A stretch of DNA of 64,000 bases from Triglochin maritima (Eukaryota > Streptophyta > Magnoliopsida > Alismatales > Juncaginaceae), in the NCBI GenBank assembly GCA_963682175.1, contig OY821782.1, forward strand, positions 29,657,741 through 29,721,740, in the 5' to 3' direction. The position numbers and the translations under genes are program-made. Shown in pieces: positions 11,317-22,495 of the stretch. The notes beneath the pieces were generated by a model that saw only the letters and a program-made list of their open reading frames with translations, was not told the DNA's origin and did not search any database. Numbering within the stretch: position 1 is the stretch's first letter; the number at the start of each line of letters is the position of its first letter.

Positions 11317-12356
11317 TTTTTTTAAAACAAAAAAAGTGCATAGAGGAGAGGACGGAGGGACACAGAAGTGAGGGAATGACTCAGGAGAGAAGGGAAGAAT
11401 TCCTTATGCTACGGCGGTTGGGTACAACATGAAGCACACAAGCAAACAAGGCTCAAACAGTCCTAAGGTCGCTATAGGTCCTTACAGCTAGACGACGCCT
11501 AACTGCGAGGTCACACGGCCTCAACACGCCTCACCGCCCTACGACAAGGACCACAAAGCCCAGCAAGTGAGTCAAGATCCAGAGATCTTGTCTCTCCTAC
11601 TATCGACAGAGTGGGCAACGCCAATCAGACCACGACAGTCGGGACCGGATCACTCTCCTAATGCGCCCGAAATCCTTAGGGTCAATGTCTACTTGATTTT
11701 AAAATTAGGCTCTTGATTAGTGTGGTTTTTGGGGTGATGGAAAGGGTGATGAAATCCCCCACCTTATCTTATATGGGACAACCCCTCCTTTGTAGCATTT
11801 TGGAGTCCTAATCTAACAATCGACTTTCCAAACAAACGCTCAACTCACACTTGTTGCAATGCACTTCCTACTAACTAATGCATGTTCATACGAAATGCAT
11901 GAATGAGAGTAGGAAACGCGTACCTCATGCCAGCACTCAGCAACTAAAAGTAAAGCTAAAGAAAAGACAATCTACGTGCCTAAGTCGAGTACATGATGCA
12001 TGACCTAAACAAGAAAGAATGCCTAATCTTTTGCTTTGGGTTTTAAGGTCCAAGTTTCTTAAAGGGAGATTGATTATTGATCTGGGGGCAAACTAAAAGT
12101 CAGAACATGCCAAATTGATCCCCAGATTTCTACTTCAGTTATAGCAACACTCCACAGAAATAAAGAGGTGAAAGGAGATTACCAGACAACCAATTGGCGA
12201 TCTCAGGCCGCTGATTGGCGGTCTTGGAGTCTCAGATTGCCTCCAAACTTCACCAGATGCTTCCCCTTCCCAATGTGAGTCTCCTGAAACAAAGAAAACT
12301 ACAAAACACAAATTAAATCTACTCAAATCGTCCAAACCAGAGTCTGGACTAGCACC
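11317..12356 (-). other. Element A 5' leader with a conserved block at 11440-11760
   Basis: This is the untranslated leader between the primer site and Gag. No gene is seen. About 300 bp (11440-11760) is strikingly similar to B (19740-20060) and J (54270-54590), with cores GACGACGCCTAACTGCGAGG, CACAAAGCCCA, GATCACTCTCCTAA and GTCTACTTGATTTTA. Conservation of a non-coding leader suggests packaging, dimerisation or translation signals, which is inference. Near 12185-12225 lies a decayed GCCAATTGGCGG palindrome pair. Confidence 0.7.
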
Positions 12357-12374
12357 TCCCCGGCAACGGCGCCA
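12357..12374 (-). promoter_or_regulatory. Element A primer-binding site for tRNA-Asp
   Basis: On the minus strand TGGCGCCGTTGCCGGGGA is the exact complement of the plant tRNA-Asp 3' end, including CCA. It is separated from the LTR by AGTTTT (12375-12380). Confidence 0.93.
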
Positions 12375-12380
12375 AAAACT

Positions 12381-13784
12381 TGTTTAATCATTTATAATAC
12401 CGCATGTGCACGACGTCAGCGAAGACGTGGCAAATACGGGTCGATCTATGGGGAGGAGAGAACTCTCTAGTTTTTCAGAAATCAAGTGGCAACAAAAGGG
12501 GGAAGAGTTTTGTTTATGCTAATCTACGCTACACTATACTACTAAGAAGAAAATGCAAAGCAAAGCGACTAATGATTACTTCGAACAAAACTAAAAGAAC
12601 TTAATACAAAGATTGGAAATCAGAAAGAGAAAGGCCCCTAGGGGTGGAGTGTGTGCACACATGTAAAAAGATGGTGAAGAATGCACTCTATAGGCACAAA
12701 TGTAGGTAGTGTTTTCATGCATAGGAAGTGTCTAAAAGGTTATGGCAAAACCTATCAATCCATTCACTAACCTAGTTGATTAATATTCATATACACAAGC
12801 TGGTTATTTCAGAACCTAAACAAGCATGGGAGGTGTCTAAAATGTGTGGCAAAACCCATCAAGTGTAGTATTCTACTCTAACAAGCAAGCATACATTCAC
12901 ATTTATCAACACAATCAAAATAAAGCATCCATATCCATTCTCTAATGCATGTATGAACATCATCGCCACCCCCAAAGGGGGATAGATCTACTCACTACAC
13001 ATTATTCTAACAATTAAACTAAAGAAGGTAGGAAACATTCTAACTACTTCAGCATACAATCAAATAAAGAAGACTAAGCTAAGCATGCATAAAGAAACAA
13101 CATAAGAACAAAACAAAGGAAAAATTATTTTATTAAATGACTCACATCACTAGCAACATTCTTCTCCACCTTGAGATTTTGCTCCAAGGCTTACTCCAAG
13201 TAGAAAGAATTCCACCAAGCAATGGGTGATTTCAATAGAAGGTGAAGAATTCTATTTATAGCCATAGAAAAAGGTAATCTGGGAGAATCCCCCGGTATGG
13301 GACTAAACAAATACCAGAAATAGACTGAATACACAGTAATACACGCCCCACATAAATCTTAGCAGATCCGGACCAAAAGAGACCGCCAATTAGCGGTCTT
13401 GGACAGCCAATTGGCGGGCTACAGTGTTCGGATCACTGTGGACTTTCTTCTGGGCTTTTCTGAATGGCTTGCTTTGTCTTTGATGCATCTACTTCGCTTG
13501 TTGGAGCTCCGACTCGAATAGAATTGCCAAAATACTCCCCATGATGGTGTGAAGTATTCTTTTTTACTCATTGGTCCTTCAATCTTACATTCAGGTCCTT
13601 CGATCTTGCATCTTTGTCCTTGAGTCTCTTAACTCTGTCTTTTTTCATGTTTTAGGTCCTTTTATGTCTTTTTTCTTCAAACCTATTTATTTCTGAAATT
13701 CATACATAAAACTCGTCACGTAGCATTGTTTAGGTGAACATAATGGATATAAGATACAAAAAAATAATGAAATGATGTCAATCA
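12381..13784 (-). repeat. Element A 5' LTR (right copy)
   Basis: 1404 bp, same ends as the left copy (TGTTTAATCA ... GTCAATCA). As the 5' LTR of a minus-strand element it would hold the active promoter. It keeps the palindrome pair GCCAATTAGCGG / GCCAATTGGCGG (13380-13420). Confidence 0.93.
13251..13261 (-). promoter_or_regulatory. TATA-like box in the element A 5' LTR
   Basis: On the minus strand CTATAAATAGA; the same word sits at the same relative place in nearly every gypsy LTR of the window (for example 1523-1533, 6694-6704, 29601-29611 on plus, 51242-51252). It is a plausible RNA polymerase II core promoter for the element RNA. Confidence 0.7.
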
Positions 13785-14640
13785 TAACCCTTCTCTTTAC
13801 GAAGAATTTTCCAAGTCTATGCAGGGCGAGTTCGAGATGAGCTTAATTGGGGAACTGAATTTTTTCCTCGGACTCCAAATTAAGGAAACTCAAGATGGGA
13901 ACTTCATACACAAATCGAATTACAGAAAAGAACTTCTTAAACGCTTTGGTCTTTAAGATTGCAAACTCCACAAGACTCCAATTACCACAAGCATGAAATT
14001 GGACAAGGATGAAAATGGCAAAGATGTGGAGATCAAGAAATATCATGGTATGATCGGATCCTGACTTTATCTTACTGCTAGTCTCCTCGATATAAGGTTT
14101 GTCGTGTGTTTGTGTTTATGTTTTCAAGCATGTCCTAAAGAATCTCACTTAAATGCCTTGAAAAGGAATTTTCACTATCTTAAAGGTTCTCCAGATTTTG
14201 GATTGTTTTATCCCAAGAGTAGAGCTTTCGATTTTGGACTATGCCGGTTGTATCTTAGATCGTAGAAGCACTAGTGGCACTTGCCAATTTTTGGGAAAAT
14301 TTCTTATCTCTTGGTTTAGTAAGAAACTAAATAGTGTTGCATTGTCTACAACCAAGGTCGAATTTATCACCACTGGTTGTACATGTGCACAAGTCTTATA
14401 GATGAGGCAAACCCTCAAAGACTTGAAACTTGAGTTTCAAACAACTCATATTCTTTGTGATAATACAAGTGCTATTAATCTTTAAAAAAATCAATTTTGG
14501 CATTCAAGAACCAAGCATATCGAAACAAGACATCATTTCCTTATAGATCATGCAGCTAAAGAAGACATCAAACTTGTATTTGTTCATACAAATGATCAAT
14601 TAGCGGATATCTGCACAAAACCTTTAAACGTTGATTAATT
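13785..14640 (+). pseudogene. Ty1/copia RT end and RNase H (element H, piece 2 of 3)
   Basis: The frame resumes across the insertion of A with NPSLYEEFSKSMQGEFEMS, then LIGELNFFLGLQIK, typical of copia RT after the YVDD site. After several stops and shifts it continues with the RNase H words DRRSTSGTCQFLG, WFSKKLNSVALST, TKHIETRHHFL and DQLADICTKPL. TAACC at 13785-13789 is the right copy of the target duplication of A. The piece is too broken to encode protein. Confidence 0.9.
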
Positions 14641-14877
14641 CAATCATATAAGACTCAATCTAGGCATGTGCAACTTAAATGATATATAACTTTGTCATAT
14701 TATGCCATATTTTCTAAAATTCCATGTTATTTGAGTTATTCTGTGGATTTTCCATTTGGTTGTTGTGTTTAGTGTGTGTTTGGGCTGCCATTTTCAATTT
14801 CAGGGTCATTTCGGTCTACCGGAATAGGCTTTCCATTCGACCAGTTCGGCTCTACTCGATTTGATCCTTAAGTTCAC
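14641..14877 (+). other. 3' untranslated part of copia H up to the element B insertion
   Basis: No open frame of note. The sequence is rich in TTCGGTCTACC / CGACCAGTTCGG-like words that recur after element B at 22316-22450 (GGTCGAACC, TTCGACCGAA), supporting that both sides belong to one element. TTCAC at 14873-14877 is the left target duplication of B. Confidence 0.65.
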
Positions 14878-16417
14878 TGATTGATCAATTATAATACCGC
14901 AAGTGCACGACCAAGATAAAGCGGTGGCAACTACGGGTCGAGTCCACAAGGAGGTCGTGCAAGTTGAAATCCATCATACTCGTGTGGGAAAAGAAGAGAG
15001 AAATGAGGTTGGAATTACACTACAATGAGTATGAAATCAGGAAACAAACAATAAAACTAAACCCCGTAAGGGGTAGAGAAAGAACGTGGAAATGAAAATA
15101 TGTGTAGTGTGTTTGTTCAATTGTGCTCATCACACCCTGTAATACTTGTAATCCATAAACCAAATCTAACTTTGCCTCCACATGAAATAAGATAAAATAT
15201 TATCATTAAACGTTGTCTCCACATGAAATAAGATTTGAGACAGTCATTAAAACATACAAGACAATAATTATGATGAGGCCCACATGAGCACATCTCATGT
15301 TTGATTCTTCCACTTCATCCTTATCCTCGCCTCATTCCCCATAAAATAGGCACACTAATCTAAGCATGTGATAAACTTCACTCAAGAGCATTAGCACATA
15401 AAAGATAAGAGTGAAAAATATCATTAGATAGTTATGGAACTCAAGTGAGTTTCAAATGTAGGATTAACACACACACACACACTAATGCATCAAAAAATCA
15501 CAAGACCTTCTTCTCCACCACCCAATGGGGACATACTACTCTCTACTCATCTCTCAACTAAAGAAAGCATAAAAACAACCCAAAACCATAATGCAAAATT
15601 CAGAAAACTAGATGAAGGAAATGAAAGCACCAAGGAAATGGCATCAAAGGAATGACATCAAGATAAAGAACATGAAATTATAACTTGATTAAGAAATGAA
15701 GGTTACGAGATTGCTCCTCTTCTCCTCCTCTACACTAAACCTACTCTAATAAAACAAGAAATAAAACCTAGTCTAGTAAACAAGAAAAGAAACTAACCTA
15801 AGGAGGAGAGGTAGGAAGGAGAAGAAAGGAGGCATTACAAGTCCATTTATAGAACATTAGAGGGTGTGGATGATTTTGGGTGCCATAGGACAACCATAAT
15901 TCAGATCTAGATGTTGCATATTTCTTTGACTAGAGAACCCGACCTAGCAGAGAATTTTCAGGATGAACCGACCAACCAGATCGGCCACGAATCCACCAAC
16001 GGTGGATCATTTTTATCTAATAGCCTCTCAATTTTGATAGCGACTTTATTTAACATAATAAACTTGACGGGTGTGTCCAAAGCTATTTGTTTGAGCCCAT
16101 TTGGTTTTAATTGTCGTATTACTCCTCAGGTTCAAGAGATTCTGGACTTTTGTAACCAACATATTTTTATTTACACTTAAGTCCTTCCGGGTTTTCACTT
16201 GGGTCCTTCCTGAGTTACAATCCAATCCTTAGTCATTACAAATTGGTGCAAAACCATCCAAATAAGTATATTCTTCTTGTGTTTAGGTCAGTTTCTCTTC
16301 CTTTTTCTTCTTTATTGCCTAAACCCTGAAAGACATGAAACCAACACTCGAGTAGCACAAAATGGGGTAAAATAAAGGATAGAGGCATGAATGCAATGTA
16401 TGATATCCTACTAATTA
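14878..16417 (-). repeat. Element B 3' LTR (left copy)
   Basis: 1540 bp. It contains the conserved ACCGCAAGTGCACGACC block at its start, the CCCCgtaAGGGG foldback (about 15062), a short CA run (15473-15484), a CCACCCAATGGGG foldback (15528-15540) and a TATA-like word near 15843-15851. The last dinucleotide is TA instead of CA. Confidence 0.9.
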
Positions 16418-16435
16418 AATACCCCCACACTTACC
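16418..16435 (-). promoter_or_regulatory. Element B polypurine tract
   Basis: On the minus strand GTAAGTGTGGGGGTATT abuts the LTR, as in A, C and J. Confidence 0.8.
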
Positions 16436-18138
16436 TTTTACCAATCTCGAGCACAGCAAGGAAAGAGAATAATGAAAGAAAGTAAACAACAAAAATGGGG
16501 AAATCCTAACTCACTTTTGTAGGAATCACGGGTGAGCTTAGCACATGCAACAAGCCGTTAAACCTCCTTGTCACCAAAGAGGAGGTGTGGTGTCTCCTGA
16601 GGGTTTTCAATGGATATACCCACAAAATCTGAACATTAATGCATTATTCAACCTAGCAACACGACTTGTCGGACCTACTTTTGTCAATCATTGGAGACGG
16701 TATTCTACGAGCCGACTCTCTATATATATCCAGTCCACACACCTAGCCTAATGAATCATTCGTGCAAGTTAAGTACGGACTTGAGTAAAAGACATTGGCA
16801 ATCTTGACATCCTTAAGTGATACAAAGTGCAAAGTCCATAAAGGTTCTTATTTGTTTTTCTTCTTCTTTTTTGTCTCTCTTTTTTCAATTTATTTACTCG
16901 TTAGTGTTTAATTCTCTCAGGGTCAGGTTTCGTGCATCATTGCCTATGAGGACTTACACTATCACGTAATCCTTCCGCCAACTCTTCACATAGGGCGATC
17001 CCTACCAGCCATGTAACGGGAGTTCCGTCAGTGCATCCCAAGTCAGATCACACGAAAGCACCAGGTACTAAGTCCACTCGGACAAAATTTCCCGAGTGAT
17101 AGGAGTCGTGCAAGAAGAGAGAACACCCTACTCATTTATTTCTACTCAACACATGAACCAAAACCACTACACTGAAGGTTTCACAACAGGATTGTAAGAG
17201 TCCCTAACTACGACAAACTTCCTTATACTAACATTAACAAATTATTCAACTCACTAGGTTCAGGCTGGACTTCTTTATTTGTTTGAGTACTGAAACCCTA
17301 TGATTACTCTTGCCCGAGGGCAAACCGGGGTGCATCCTAACGACTAGATACCTAAAGCTGGTGTACTAGATTTCCTAATCCATCATGTTCATGTCAATTT
17401 TGGGAGCTTCCTTTTAACTTTGCCTCTCAACGGTTTTGTGCATGCTAAACACACGTAAAACCCATAAAACACTTTCAATCATAAACACATGAAGATTTTC
17501 AAAGAAATGGAAAATTTAAAGCACTAGGCAAGGAAAAGCAGACAAGTCACCAAAGGATCATGACAAACAGATATATCGATATTAAATACAACACACTAAC
17601 ATGACCCTAACAATTCAAACAAAAGAAAACAAAAGAAAAGGAGAAAGACTCAACTATGTACACACGTAAAACACCCCCAACTTCATGCGTTGTCCTCAAT
17701 GAATGTCAACATAATACTACATGTATTTATGCATGAAAAGGAAAGATCTCACCAACATGAAACGCAAATGGAAGTTAATGGTTATGTGGATGGACATAAA
17801 CCTGAATTTACAAAAACCTGTGAGATACTTAAGAAGGGAGAAAAATACGTGAAACAAATGGGGCCCAAATACACAAGGTTTGTGGTCACAACAACCTATG
17901 CTTACTCTTGGAGTCTTTTTTTTCTTTGTTTTGCTTTTTTTAAAGATAAAAGTATGTACAAAAATTAGTTCCCATCATCATTTGTCAAAGGACATCAAAT
18001 GAGAACCTCAAAAGTGGATCAACGCACTTGGAATGGGAACATGACAACACACGGGGGCAAAATACTCACGTGTGCCCCCCTCAAAAAGTGCACAAAATAA
18101 TGGGAGAAGGTCATGAATTAGGCACAAAGGCAACTAAT
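16436..18138 (-). other. Element B 3' non-coding region
   Basis: No gene is supported. It is the homologue of the A and C 3' regions, with the words CACATGCAACAAGCCGTTAAA (16524 onward), TTCATGCGTTGTCC near 17680 and GGGGCCCAAATACACAAGG near 17860. 17000-17650 matches 27830-28500 of element C in reverse complement. Confidence 0.7.
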
Positions 18139-19240
18139 TTAACGGATCAAGCTCGAAGAGCTCGAGCTTCTCAAGAGTTTTGTAAATATTGCGCAACAAA
18201 AGAAGAGTTTCCCTCGTTGCATTATTAAAAAGTCGAGATCATCAATCCAAACTCTCCAACCAATAGGCTGGTGGGTCAGAACGAGGTGAAGAACTTTGTT
18301 ATGCTTGCCCGACTCGCCAAGCGAATAGAAAGTAGGTCTCTTACCCAAAATATCCTCTAAGGAACTCCCAATACCCTCATTGGCAATGTAGTTATTTGGT
18401 GTCCCTTCATTATCAAGATCATCAGGACCAATAGTGAGAGGCAAACTCTCACCATGTCGTACGAAATTAGGGGTATTAGGGAGCTCTTGTTCTACCAAAC
18501 GCGAGTCCTTAAGAGGCACAACAGTAAGATCATGTCGCTCAAGTACCATGGGACAAAAAGATAAGACACAATCTCTTGCCGACTCATATTGAAACTGGTC
18601 CATTCTATTCTCAATTCGAATCAAATCCCCTACCAAGTGATCATGAATTGAAACCCTAAGTCCCTCCAACTAACTAGGAGCTTGACTCTGAAGGATTGTG
18701 CTTTAAGTTAGTTGATGTGGTGGTGGTTCAATATCAAAACATGAATCTTCATGTTGACAACAAAGGCCACCCTCCTCACGTTCACTTAATTGTTGTGTCA
18801 TTTGACTGACTTGCATTTCCATAGTTTGCAAGAGATTCAAGTTAGACTTCAATAAATTTTCAGTGGTTTCCATGAACGTTTGGAGGGTTTGCTTTAAGGA
18901 ATCAAGTTTGGCGTCAACAGTGAGGTTGATGTTAGAATTTGGGAAATGGATTGGTTGGGTGTTGATCGGATGAGAATTAGTCCACGTGGTCATGGGTGGT
19001 GGCTGGTAGGGATGTGGGTATTCTGGAGGAGAATAATGGGGTGGGTATGATGTATAAAAATTTGAATCAATATTATCTCCCCGTGAATCCATCCCTTTTG
19101 TGTTGTACGCGGATGCATAAAGGTCACATTGAGGATTTAGGGAAAACACCTGCTCATACTAAGGCTCCCGGGGAACATAAGAACATTCCTCAATAATGTG
19201 ACCACTGAACCCACAACAGTCACATGGTATGGCTACTGGA
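18139..19240 (-). pseudogene. Gag C-terminal part plus GWRV domain of element B
   Basis: On the minus strand a CCHC knuckle CDCCGFSGHIIEEC (about 19189-19230) is followed by a Pro/Tyr-rich stretch (PPHYSPPEYPHPYQPPP) and a Gln/Leu-rich segment. Two stops (near 18703 and 18672) come next in the same frame. Then comes a second part with VSIHDH, QYESARDC, NNYIANEGIGSSLEDILGKR and HQPIGWRVWIDD. The second part matches element C residue for residue over long stretches and, at its GWRV end, elements A and J. The Gag core upstream of the knuckle and the protease seen in A and J are absent, so the two flanks appear fused by deletion. It cannot be translated through. Confidence 0.8.
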
Positions 19241-20688
19241 GACACCAGTACACTCATATCCTCTACCACACGCATGAAAGAGGCCAGGGATTCTTGAAAT
19301 GTTTCAGTTTGTTGACCAACATATGATCTGATACAACTAGATGATGGTCTAGCAGTCTATCCCTCTCTCATATCACCCCAATTTGATGACGGCTCCGCAT
19401 AAACATTTAAGAATGTCCCAACCATACTTGGTGTTAGTCTGAGGCACCTTAGGATGCGTGGGTCCAGAATACCAGGGAGAATAGTCCCAGTCCAAACAAT
19501 GAAATGGATGGTCATCCATGTAACCATCCATCTCGACACAATACTCTTGAGTGGGCCACCCTCACCACCATGAGGCAAAGCTCGCAAAAAGTGCTCGACT
19601 CGACCCTAAAACACTCATAGAGAGTGTAAAGGGGAGGAAACTAGAATATTGAAATAGGTGAGAATAGGATGACTCAGAGAAGAAGGGAAGAATCCCTATA
19701 GTTGGTCTGGGTAAATGGTGAGGGTAGAAGCCTAATCCAGCCAACACGGCTCAAGCAGCCTAAGGTCATGATAAGTCCTTAGAGCTAGACGACGCCTAAC
19801 TGCGAGGTCACACGGCCTCAACATGCCTAACCTCCCAACGACGATGACCACAAAGCCCAACAAGTAAACCAAGATATGGAGATCTCGTCACTCCTACTTT
19901 CGACAAAGTGGGTGACGCCGATCAGGCTATGATGGACGTGACTGGATCACTCTCCTAAGGCGTCGGAGTCCTAGTGGCCATTGTCTACTTGATTTTAGAT
20001 TACGACTTCACTTGAGTGTGGTTTATAGGGCTAAGGGAGGGGAGATGAAATCCACCACCTTATCTTGAAGACTATAGGTGGTGCCATTTAAAGTTGTTTT
20101 GAATTCTTAGGCTTGCAAGCAACTCACCAAACAAGCACTCACCTCACTCTTGTTCCAATGCACCTTACTAACTAAAGCATGGTCTAACCATGAATAAATG
20201 AGAGAAGGGGTGCACGTACCTTACGCCAGTAATCGACAACAACAAATTTAAGCAAAGGAAAGGCAACATGCAAGCAAGGTCTAGAGATGATGCATGACCT
20301 AGATGGCAATTTATCTAATCTTTTGCTTTCAGTTTTAGAGTCCAAGTTGTCTTAACAAGGGGTCCTGCATGCCAAATAAATTACTAACACTTAAACAGAG
20401 CATGCATGACATCAACAGTGAACTTAAACAACTATAAATAGGCAAAGAAAACTACTGTAAGAACATAAAGCACAAAAGGGCTCACCGGACCCAGCAGTTG
20501 GCAGATCCAAATCTACAACTGGTTGATTGTCTGGGGATTCTAGTCCCCAGACTTCAACAACATGCTCCTAAGCTCCTTTAGGTCCCCTTTTCCACTTGTA
20601 ACCCATTTTCAGAAACCAAAATAGAAAACAAGACGTAAAAGCAAAAGAAAAAACCCATCGAAATGATGAACTCGACTACAAAAGCGGC
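19241..20688 (-). other. Element B leader, with conserved block at 19740-20060
   Basis: Broken Gag-adjacent sequence to about 19650, then untranslated leader. 19740-20060 is the B copy of the leader block shared with A and J. It is better preserved than the surrounding element although B is old. No gene seen. Confidence 0.65.
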
Positions 20689-20706
20689 TCCCCAGCAACG
20701 GTGCCA
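20689..20706 (-). promoter_or_regulatory. Element B primer-binding site for tRNA-Asp
   Basis: On the minus strand TGGCACCGTTGCTGGGGA, two changes from the perfect tRNA-Asp complement, both explained by C-to-T decay. Spacer of 6 nt to the LTR at 20713. Confidence 0.85.
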
Positions 20707-20712
20707 AAAATT

Positions 20713-22310
20713 TGATTGATTAGTTATAATACTACAAGTGCACGACCGCGGTGAAGCAGTGCCAAGTACAAGTTGAGTCCATAGGGAGAACGTGCGAGTG
20801 AAAATCCATCATACTTGAGTGGTTAAAGAAGAGATATAGGAGGTTGGAATTACACTGCAATGCGTATGAAATTAGGAAACAAACAATAAAATTAAACCCC
20901 GTAGGGGGTAGAGACAGAACGTGGAAATGAAAATATGTGTAGTGTGTCTTTCAAGTGCTCATCACAACATGTAATACGTGAAATCCGTAAACGAAATCCA
21001 ACTTTGCCTCCACATGAAATAAGCTAAAACATTATCATCAAAACATACAAGACAATAATTTCAATTAGGCTAATGTGATCACATGTAAAATGACCATATC
21101 CAACTTTGTCTCCACATGAAATAAGATATGACACAATCATTAAAACATACAAGACAATAATTAGGATGAGGCCAACATGAGCCCATGTCATATTTCCTTC
21201 TTCCACTTCATCCTTATCCTCACATCATCATTCCCCCTAAAATGGAGCCACTAATCTAAGCATGTGCTAAGATTCACTGAAGACCATTAGCACATCCAAG
21301 TTAAGAGTGAAAATTCCATTAGATGGTTATGGAACTCATGTGAGGTTCAAAGGTACGATTAACACACACACACACACACACACACTAATACATCACATAA
21401 TCACAAGACCTTCTTCTCCACCCCCAATGGGGATGGACTACTCTCTACTCATCTCTAAACTAAAGAAGCATAAAAATAACCCAAAAACATATGCGAAATT
21501 CAGAAGACTAGATGAAGGAACACAAGCACAAAGGAAAAGGCATCAAAGAAAGACATCAAAGTAAAGCACATGAAACTATAACTTGATTAAGAAATGAATG
21601 TTACAAGGTTGCTCCTCTTCTCCTCCTCTACACTAAACCTACTCTAATAAACAACAAATATAACCTACTATACTAAACAAGAAAAGAAACTAACCTAAGG
21701 AGGAGAGGGAGGAAGGAGAACAAAGGAGGCATTACGAGTCTATTTATAGAAGATTAGATGGATTCGGTGATTCTGGGCACGATCAGATGACTATTAATCA
21801 GATCTGGATGTTGCATATTTCTATGACCCAAGAACCCGACCCACTAGAGAAATTTCAGGTCCAACCGACCAACCAGAGTCGCCACGAATCCGCCAATGGT
21901 GAATCATTTTTGAGCGATCGACTCTAAATTTTGACACCTGCTATAGTGAACATAATAAACTTGTGTGGTGCATCTGGAGCTGTTGGTTCGAGCCCATTTT
22001 GTTTTAATTGTCATATTACTCAGATTTTGGAGATTCTGGACTTTTGCAACCAATATTTTTTCATTACACATAAGTCCAACCAGGTTTTTAGTTGGGTCCT
22101 TCCTGAGTTACAATCCAGTCCTTGGGTATTACAAACAAGTGTATAACCTTCCAAATTAGTCTATTCTTCTTGCATTTAGGTCGTTCTCTTCCTTTATCTT
22201 CTTGATTGCCTAAACCCTGAAACACATCAAAGAAACACTCGAGTAGCACATATATGGAGTAATGTAAAGGATATATGGCATGAATGTAATGTATGATATG
22301 CTACTAATCA
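20713..22310 (-). repeat. Element B 5' LTR (right copy)
   Basis: 1598 bp, TGATTGATTAG to TACTAATCA. It contains a longer CA run than the left copy (21363-21384) and a partial tandem repeat of the TTTGCCTCCACATGAAATAAG block (21003 and 21106), which occurs in other LTRs of this type too. TATA-like word at 21739-21749 on minus. Confidence 0.9.
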
Positions 22311-22495
22311 TTCACTTAAGTAATCGGTCGAACCTTTTGTAACCGGTTATCGTTGTAGCTCAACCGATGTTTCCCTTGTTCGACCGAATTTGTTTGCCTC
22401 TTCCTTTTGCTTGAGTGGTTCAACGACCTCAATTGTTCCTTCGACCTATTTTTTCAAGGCACTTTTTGCCCCCTCATTCGGTCAATTGTTTTCAC
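22311..22495 (+). other. 3' remnant of copia H (piece 3 of 3)
   Basis: Starts with the right target duplication TTCAC of element B. The sequence continues the GGTCGAACC / CGACCGAA word pattern of the copia H 3' region and ends where LINE I begins near 22496. No open frame. Confidence 0.55.

Larger units (their letters stand above)
5825..13784 (-). mobile_element. Ty3/gypsy retrotransposon A, both LTRs, Gag-protease only
   Basis: This is a 7.96-kb element in minus orientation flanked by perfect 5-bp target duplications TAACC (5820-5824 and 13785-13789). Removing it and one duplication copy rejoins the copia H reading frame. Its LTRs are about 1.4 kb and start TGTTTAATC / end GTCAATCA on the plus strand. 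The primer site fits tRNA-Asp. The order on the minus strand is 5' LTR, primer site, roughly 1-kb leader, Gag, protease, C-terminal domain, 1-kb non-coding, polypurine tract, 3' LTR. Protease type and tRNA-Asp priming fit the Athila/Tat side of plant Ty3/gypsy. No RT, RNase H or integrase motif occurs anywhere inside, so it would have needed proteins in trans. Confidence 0.93.
14878..22310 (-). mobile_element. Ty3/gypsy retrotransposon B, both LTRs, Gag remnant only
   Basis: This is a 7.43-kb element in minus orientation with 5-bp target duplications TTCAC at 14873-14877 and 22311-22315, inserted in the 3' part of copia H. LTRs begin TGATTGAT and end TACTAATCA (left copy TACTAATTA) on the plus strand. 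Primer site fits tRNA-Asp with two changes. The interior keeps the Gag tail, the GWRV domain, the conserved leader block and the 3' non-coding region, but no protease, RT, RNase H or integrase. The two LTRs differ clearly more than those of A, including length (1540 and 1598 bp), so by eye B is the older insertion. Confidence 0.92.

Noticed and set aside
15473..15484. CA/GT microsatellites here and at 735-750, 21363-21384, 55479-55500
   Set aside because: Short simple repeats inside LTRs, ordinary slippage.
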